This document shows, in pieces, positions 59,341-64,000 of a stretch of DNA of 64,000 bases (positions are counted from its first letter, which is position 1; the number at the start of each line of letters is the position of its first letter). The stretch lies in contig CAIYLG010000002.1 in assembly GCA_903927025.1 (NCBI GenBank), positions 62,001 through 126,000 on the forward strand, given 5' to 3'. The DNA comes from an uncultured Armatimonadota bacterium. GTDB taxonomy: Bacteria; Armatimonadota; Fimbriimonadia; Fimbriimonadales; Fimbriimonadaceae. The position numbers and the translations under genes are program-made. The notes beneath the pieces are model-generated. The model ran no database searches and had not been told where the DNA came from. It saw only the letters and a program-made list of their open reading frames with translations.

Positions 59341-61623
59341 ATGAAGCAGGAACAGCCGGGGAACGACAGCCTATACGGGTCAATCCTCATTCGAGGTGCG
59401 CGGGAGAACAACCTCAAGAACATCTCGCTCGATATTCCGAAACGGCGGATCACTGTGTTCACTGGGGTTTCGGGGTCTGGAAAGTCGTCGCTGGTGTTCA
59501 GCACGATTGCAGCGGAGAGCCAGCGCCTGATCAACGAGACCTATCCCGCTTTTGTCCAGCAGTTTATGCCCCGCTACGGTCAGCCCGAGGCAGATCTACT
59601 GGAGAACATTTCAGCCGCCATCATCGTGGACCAGCAGAGAATCGGTGGCAATTTACGATCCACCGTAGCAACGGTCACGGACACTGCACAGATGCTGCGG
59701 GTGCTCTTTTCTCGCCTGGGCGAGCCCCGACTGCCCTCACCTGGATTCTATTCCACCAATGACCCGAGGGGAATGTGTCCGGAATGCGAAGGCATTGGGC
59801 AGGTTTCCGCAATGGATATGTCGGCGGTGATTGACGAGAACAAGTCGCTCAACCAGGGAGCCCTGTTACCCAAGGGGTACGAAGTGGACACATGGTGGTG
59901 GTCCACCTTTGCCAAGTCTGGGCTGTTCGACAACGACAAACCCATCCGTGACTACACACCGGCGGAACTCGACAATCTGCTCAACCTAGACGATGGCCGA
60001 AAGATCAAGGTCGACAAGATTGGCTTCACCTACATGGGCATGATTCCCAAACTGAAGCGATCTTTGGGTGACAAGGACCCAGAGGCGATGCAGCCCCATA
60101 TCAGGGCCGAGTACGACCGAATTTTCACCAGAAAGACGTGTCCCCTCTGTAATGGGGTCAGGCTCAAAGAAGAAACACTTTCAAGCCGAATTCTCGGAAA
60201 GAACATTGCTGAAATGTCTGCGATGCAGGTCAGCGATCTTGCCGACCTCGTTCGCTCCATCCAGGCACCTCAAGTTGGGCCGATGCTTGCAGCCTTGGCA
60301 GCTCGCCTGGACAACCTGGTCACGATTGGCTTGGGATATTTGAGCCTTGATCGGGAGAGTTCAAGTCTGTCTGGCGGCGAAAGCCAGCGCGTAAAGATGG
60401 TGCGGCACCTCGGCTCTTCCTTAACCGATATCACCTACGTTTTCGATGAGCCTTCGGTCGGTCTGCATCCGCACGATGTAGGACGGCTCGCCGGACTGAT
60501 GGAGCAGCTTCGCGATAAGGGAAACACGGTCCTCATCGTGGAGCATAAACCCGAAATGATTGCGATCGCAGACCACGTTGTGGACATGGGACCGTTTGCG
60601 GGCACCCGTGGAGGCGAGGTGGTGTACCAAGGCGATTTCGCAGGGCTTCTTACATCAGGAACGCTCACCGGGAATCACATGAACAAGCACCAGAGCGTGA
60701 AGGCGAAGGTGCGAAAACCTGATGGCGAGCTCAACATCAAGAACGCCCGCCTCAACAACCTTAAGGACGTCTCCGTCACGATCCCAAAGGGCGTCCTCAC
60801 TGTTGTCTCGGGCGTTGCCGGTTCGGGCAAATCTTCGCTAATCCAGGGGTGCCTGCCCAAGGCGTATCCCGAGACGATCATTATCGACCAGAACCTGGCA
60901 CGTGGCTCGCGCCGGTCCAATACCGCGACCTACACCGGAATTCTCGACAATGTCCGAAAGGCATTCGCTAAGGCGAATGGGGTGGATGCCTCACTGTTCT
61001 CCGCCAACTCTAAAGGGGCTTGCGCAGACTGCAGCGGTCTTGGGGTCATCTACACAGACCTCGCCCACCTCGACCCGATGGTCACGATATGCGAGACATG
61101 TGAAGGGCGGCGTTTCTTACCGGAAGTCCTGGAATACCTCCTGCGGGGAAGGTCGATCTCCGATGTGTACGAAATGAGCGTGACCGACGCGGTGGACTAC
61201 TTCACTGAACCCCCTATCGCCAAGATTCTGAAGGGTCTTGATGACGTCGGACTGGGATATCTCACTCTTGGACAGCCACTTTCAACTCTCTCCGGTGGAG
61301 AGCGACAGCGACTAAAACTCGCCGCAGAATTAGGCAAGAAAGGCAATATCTACGTGCTGGACGAGCCCACGACAAGCCTGCACATGAACGACGTCGATAC
61401 CCTGATTGGATTGTTTGATCGTTTGGTGGATGAGGGATCCTCCGTGATCGTGATCGAGCACAACCTCGATGTGATCGCTCGCGCCGACTGGGTCATCGAC
61501 CTCGGCCCCGGTGCCGGGCACGACGGTGGAACGGTCCAGTTCGAGGGTTTGCCATCCGATCTGGCAAAAAGCGCGGACTCGCTGACCGGTCGATACCTGG
61601 CAGCTAGTCAGGGCGGTCGGTAA
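59341..61623 (+). CDS. UvrA-like ABC ATPase (UvrA2 type)
   Basis: 760 residues from the ATG at 59341; a GTG at 59308 is also in frame. Two UvrA-type ABC modules: Walker [10 protein letters not shown] at about 42-50 and GVAGSGKSS at about 491-499, signature [11 protein letters not shown] and [11 protein letters not shown], Walker [15 protein letters not shown] and [14 protein letters not shown]. Zinc-finger Cys pairs [17 protein letters not shown] and [16 protein letters not shown] are present. It is about 180 residues shorter than repair UvrA and probably belongs to the UvrA2-like group linked to drug tolerance or accessory repair. It stands alone after the AraC gene. Confidence 0.87.
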   Translation: MKQEQPGNDSLYGSILIRGARENNLKNISLDIPKRRITVFTGVSGSGKSSLVFSTIAAESQRLINETYPAFVQQFMPRYGQPEADLLENISAAIIVDQQRIGGNLRSTVATVTDTAQMLRVLFSRLGEPRLPSPGFYSTNDPRGMCPECEGIGQVSAMDMSAVIDENKSLNQGALLPKGYEVDTWWWSTFAKSGLFDNDKPIRDYTPAELDNLLNLDDGRKIKVDKIGFTYMGMIPKLKRSLGDKDPEAMQPHIRAEYDRIFTRKTCPLCNGVRLKEETLSSRILGKNIAEMSAMQVSDLADLVRSIQAPQVGPMLAALAARLDNLVTIGLGYLSLDRESSSLSGGESQRVKMVRHLGSSLTDITYVFDEPSVGLHPHDVGRLAGLMEQLRDKGNTVLIVEHKPEMIAIADHVVDMGPFAGTRGGEVVYQGDFAGLLTSGTLTGNHMNKHQSVKAKVRKPDGELNIKNARLNNLKDVSVTIPKGVLTVVSGVAGSGKSSLIQGCLPKAYPETIIIDQNLARGSRRSNTATYTGILDNVRKAFAKANGVDASLFSANSKGACADCSGLGVIYTDLAHLDPMVTICETCEGRRFLPEVLEYLLRGRSISDVYEMSVTDAVDYFTEPPIAKILKGLDDVGLGYLTLGQPLSTLSGGERQRLKLAAELGKKGNIYVLDEPTTSLHMNDVDTLIGLFDRLVDEGSSVIVIEHNLDVIARADWVIDLGPGAGHDGGTVQFEGLPSDLAKSADSLTGRYLAASQGGR

Positions 61624-61657
61624 CTGGAGTTGAAATGTCCTTGTGGAGTGCCCAATT

Positions 61658-61674
61658 CCCCTCCGTCGGAGGGG
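61658..61674. repeat. Short palindromic hairpin between convergent genes
   Basis: CCCCTCC and GGAGGGG form a 7-bp stem with a 3-base loop between the UvrA-like stop at 61623 and the ECF42 stop at 61775. The core and its AATT-type flank match the hairpin at 38900-38924. No T run follows on the plus strand. Confidence 0.45.
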
Positions 61675-61774
61675 TGGACAGCGAAGCTGGACGGGGTGGT
61701 TCCGGGAGCCAGAGCGGCAGGAGGGCCGGGCCATCCGCCATTCCCACATCGTTACTGAGACCCGGTCACTCTGC

Positions 61775-63022
61775 CTATTCTAACGATTTCAAACGGGCAG
61801 AAATGAATTGCCTTTCCTGCGGGTTGCGTGCCGTTTCTAAGGCGCTCAAGAAACTGTTTCTTGCTTCCTCTCGAAGCCCAACCTTTAACTCAAAGTCCGC
61901 CTGGGCGACCCAAAAGAATGGGTATTGGTTCAACTTTTGCTGATCTCCAATGACCCGTAAAGCCACCAATCCATGTTTCGGACCATCCCGCTGACCAATG
62001 GCGATCGCACGGTTTAGTTCAATGATTGGCGAGGGCTTAAGCTTAAGCAGGTGGTCGTAGAGACCAACGATGCGGCTCCAATCAGTAGATTCGAGGTCGG
62101 GAGCCTGCACGTGGGCGGATGCGAGCATTGCCTCAATGTGATACTCACTGATGACAAGCCCGAAAGCGGATTTCGACATGTGGGCAGCCCCAGCCGCGAT
62201 GAACCCGGGATCCCAAAGGCTCCGGTTCTGTTCAATCAGTGAGTGCAGTTCGCCCTGCTCATCGGTTCGACTTCGAAGTCGAGCGGCATTGAAGCACATC
62301 AGGGAGGCAAGGGCGTAGGTCGATGGCGTGCCCCCAAAAGGGTGTTCAATAAGGAGTTCCGTGAGTCGAATCGCTTCCGCGCATAGCTGTGCCCGAATCG
62401 CCGCCTCAGACGACGCGCTGTGATAGCCTTCGTTGAACAGGAGATACAGCGCCCTTTGGACCGCGGGAAGTCGCTCCTCAAACTCTTGCTTTCGCGACAC
62501 GTTGAACAGAGTTCGCGATTCGGCGAGCACTCGCTTTCCTCGGCTGATTCGCTTCTCGATCGCGTGTCCTGAACTCACGTAGGCACTTGCGACTTCCTTT
62601 ACAGAGAATCCGGAAAGCAGATTAAGGATCAGAGCCACTTGGACCTCTTCTGAGAGCCCGTGGTGGCAACAGGAGAACATCAGCCTGAGTTCATCATCTT
62701 TGATAGCGGCCGGCCCCAGGATGCGGTCCAAATGAGACTCCGCGGTCCATTCGCCTTGAAGCATCGGATCCCACTCAGGGTCAAAGGTTCGCAGGCGGCT
62801 TTCCCGACGAATCACGTCCAGCGCGCCATTTCGGGCCGTCACCATTAGCCAGGCTGCCGGGTCAGGCGGAGTTCCACGAATGCTCCACACCTCAAGCGCC
62901 TTGCGGAAGGCATCTTGAGTGACGTCTTCCGCAAGGTCGATGTTTTGCAGTCCAAATACTTTGGTGAGGGCCGCAACAATACGGCCCCTAGCGTGTCGAA
63001 AGTGGTGGTCCACCGCCTCCAT
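61775..63022 (-). CDS. ECF42-type sigma factor with C-terminal extension
   Basis: 415 residues from the ATG at 63022, 4 bases after the stop of the DGPF partner; a longer frame to 63184 lies inside the partner gene. Sigma region 2 is at about 10-75 (HARGRIVAALTKVFGLQNIDLAEDVTQDAFRKALEVW in part, WLMVTARNGALDVIRRES), and region 4 at about 115-165 (DDELRLMFSCCHHGLSEEVQVAL, SVKEVASAYVSSGHAIEKR). A helical TPR-like extension fills 190-415. The long extension and the adjacent DGPF protein are the hallmarks of group ECF42, which lacks an anti-sigma factor. Confidence 0.92.
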   Translation of the reverse strand: MEAVDHHFRHARGRIVAALTKVFGLQNIDLAEDVTQDAFRKALEVWSIRGTPPDPAAWLMVTARNGALDVIRRESRLRTFDPEWDPMLQGEWTAESHLDRILGPAAIKDDELRLMFSCCHHGLSEEVQVALILNLLSGFSVKEVASAYVSSGHAIEKRISRGKRVLAESRTLFNVSRKQEFEERLPAVQRALYLLFNEGYHSASSEAAIRAQLCAEAIRLTELLIEHPFGGTPSTYALASLMCFNAARLRSRTDEQGELHSLIEQNRSLWDPGFIAAGAAHMSKSAFGLVISEYHIEAMLASAHVQAPDLESTDWSRIVGLYDHLLKLKPSPIIELNRAIAIGQRDGPKHGLVALRVIGDQQKLNQYPFFWVAQADFELKVGLREEARNSFLSALETARNPQERQFISARLKSLE

Positions 63023-63026
63023 GCGA

Positions 63027-63818
63027 CTAAGACTGACAGCGCTGAACGGGTCGAACTTCGACCGAACCGCCGACTCCGATGATGGGGCAGGTCTGTGCGA
63101 CTTCGATCGCTTCAGCCAAATCCTTGGCTTCAACCAGAGTGAAACCACCCACGACATCCTTTGCCTCGGCAAACGGGCCGTCATGAATCACGCTGTTTTT
63201 GGTAACCAAGGCACTGCCTTCGGAACCGAGGGGCACGCCAACATCTTTGATGGTGCCCTTGGAAATGAGGTCGTCAAACCAGTTCTGACAGTCGTCGATA
63301 TGACGCTGCATCTGTTCGGGCGACATGTCGCCCCTGTGCTGTCGATAAACAAATGCGAATTGGCTCATGCAACGCTTCCTTGAATCGGGCATTCCCGTGC
63401 CCTCAACGATGAGATTATAAAGGCTCTGGGCCGCGTAATATTCCCAGCCCTTCCTGCAATTGTCAAAGCACTCGACTTCTGGGGTGAGTCCCTGATGCGT
63501 CATCAAGATCGTCGTCTCGCCGTTTGCTTCGCTCAGATCCCAGTGAACCTCAGTCCCGGTCCACTCGTGCTTGTCTTCCAGCCACGGCAGAAAGCAGTTC
63601 GTTACTGCCCAAACATAGCGTGCGCCCGACTGCGCATCGGTGACTTCGAAATCGACGAAGGTGTCTCCAAATCGGATCGTAAATTTGTCTCCGGCCTGCT
63701 TGCTGTTCCCTTCCAGGTCCTGGCCCCACCACTCCGTTACGCGGCTGATCGCATCGTATGCATGGATGGCAGTTGCAGGGACTTGAATCGAAATCTGAAG
63801 GTCTTGTTGAGTTGACAT
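63027..63818 (-). CDS. SRPBCC (AHSA1) - DGPF/YCII fusion protein
   Basis: 263 residues, preceded by AAGGAG 8 bases before the ATG. Residues 1-145 are an AHSA1-type START-like domain (SIQVPATAIHAYDAISRVTEWW, FTIRFGDTFVDFEVTDAQ, MTHQGLTPEVECFDNCRKGWEYY in part). Residues about 150-255 are a YCII/DGPF domain (QFAFVYRQHRGDMSPEQMQRH, SALVTKNSVIHDGPFAEAKDVVGGF, AIEVAQTCPIIGVGGSVEVRPV). DGPF proteins accompany ECF42 sigma factors and are often their targets; the two domains are usually separate genes. Ligand unknown. Confidence 0.88.
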   Translation of the reverse strand: MSTQQDLQISIQVPATAIHAYDAISRVTEWWGQDLEGNSKQAGDKFTIRFGDTFVDFEVTDAQSGARYVWAVTNCFLPWLEDKHEWTGTEVHWDLSEANGETTILMTHQGLTPEVECFDNCRKGWEYYAAQSLYNLIVEGTGMPDSRKRCMSQFAFVYRQHRGDMSPEQMQRHIDDCQNWFDDLISKGTIKDVGVPLGSEGSALVTKNSVIHDGPFAEAKDVVGGFTLVEAKDLAEAIEVAQTCPIIGVGGSVEVRPVQRCQS

Positions 63819-63854
63819 GTGGTTTTCTCCTTGCTGTTGGCTATTGCCACCCCC

Positions 63855-63883
63855 TTAACGAAGAACCTCTTTCGATCCGGACA
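63855..63883 (-). promoter_or_regulatory. Candidate ECF42-type promoter of the DGPF-sigma operon
   Basis: On the minus strand TGTCCG (63883-63878) and CGTTAA (63860-63855) are separated by 17 bases and end 36 bases before the start codon. From memory the ECF42 consensus is TGTCGA with a CGA/TC -10 box, so this is a near match consistent with autoregulation. Confidence 0.35.
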
Positions 63884-64000
63884 TCTTTTTTAAGAATTTT
63901 CAAAAATGGTTCCGGCGATACCCGTATGCGACTTGAGGCCAAAATTGCCGGATCGTTTGAGACACTCCAATCTCAAGGGGCAGATCCCAAAGTGAGAGCG

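Noticed and set aside
63023-63184. 54-residue N-terminal extension of the ECF42 sigma factor
   Set aside because: It is out-of-frame DGPF coding sequence; the sigma fold starts at the ATG at 63022.
1-64000. CRISPR arrays, tRNA or rRNA genes, prophage or integron features
   Set aside because: No regularly spaced repeats, no tRNA-like cloverleaf with a CCA end, no rRNA signature and no integrase gene were seen by eye.

Overview
This is a bacterial chromosome segment of moderately high GC content, densely coded on both strands. Most operons are short, and many genes overlap by 4 bases at ATGA junctions. About half of the products carry signal peptides, and the window is very rich in glycoside hydrolases. 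The mix of CAZymes without SusC/SusD genes, PD40 propeller proteins, a TIGR03790 protein and several one-off ECF sigma factors suggests a free-living, soil-type polysaccharide degrader. An Armatimonadota (Fimbriimonas-like) bacterium fits best; Acidobacteriota, Verrucomicrobiota or Planctomycetota are alternatives. This is inference, because the window holds no rRNA or tRNA gene or other phylogenetic marker.

Layout. 1-6627 (+): a truncated PD40 propeller protein, a tandem-domain SASA-type esterase, a C39-like peptidase and a GH2 enzyme. 6637-10197 (-): a DUF1579-like protein, a frameshifted six-hairpin glycosidase and an SGNH hydrolase. 10392-12388: a DUF6933/pRiA4b ORF-3 fusion and an unknown secreted protein. 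12764-16628 (+): a Tat-exported molybdenum aldehyde oxidoreductase (paoABC-like). 16625-19646 (-): a GH127 arabinofuranosidase and a small lipoprotein. 19710-22862 (-): three LuxR-type regulators, two of them with the order HTH then PAS, plus an unlisted 57-residue membrane protein. 23090-25465 (+): GH35.

25611-29545 is the most unusual part. A secreted barrel-like protein with a C-terminal Spy-like domain is divergent from a three-gene module: a Spy/CnrX-like sensor, an ECF sigma factor and a one-TM putative anti-sigma factor. The shared 168-base spacer carries an inverted GGGAACAT pair. 29599-33738 holds an AlkD-like protein, an NHL-like propeller, a VOC protein, and an Xre/RES toxin-antitoxin pair followed by a small Cys-pair protein. 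33948-38742 (-) pairs a TPR hybrid histidine kinase with a GH36-like alpha-galactosidase, 10 bases apart.

39006-46990 (-) is a probable copper (or related metal) efflux operon: a small Cys-rich exported protein, a membrane-anchored Spy-like protein, TolC, a periplasmic adaptor with YtkA/FixH-like and cupredoxin domains, and an RND pump. 47138-53342 (-) carries GH89, TIGR03790 and GH75 genes, consistent with amino-sugar polymer breakdown. 53433-59264 is a GH42-GH5-GH39 operon with a divergent AraC regulator. The window ends with a UvrA-like ATPase, an ECF42-type sigma factor and its SRPBCC-DGPF partner.

Together these genes describe extracellular dismantling of plant and microbial polysaccharides (galactose-, arabinose-, xylose- and GlcNAc-containing), with local regulators beside some enzyme genes, plus envelope and metal stress sensing and export. 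No sugar transporter is visible in the window.
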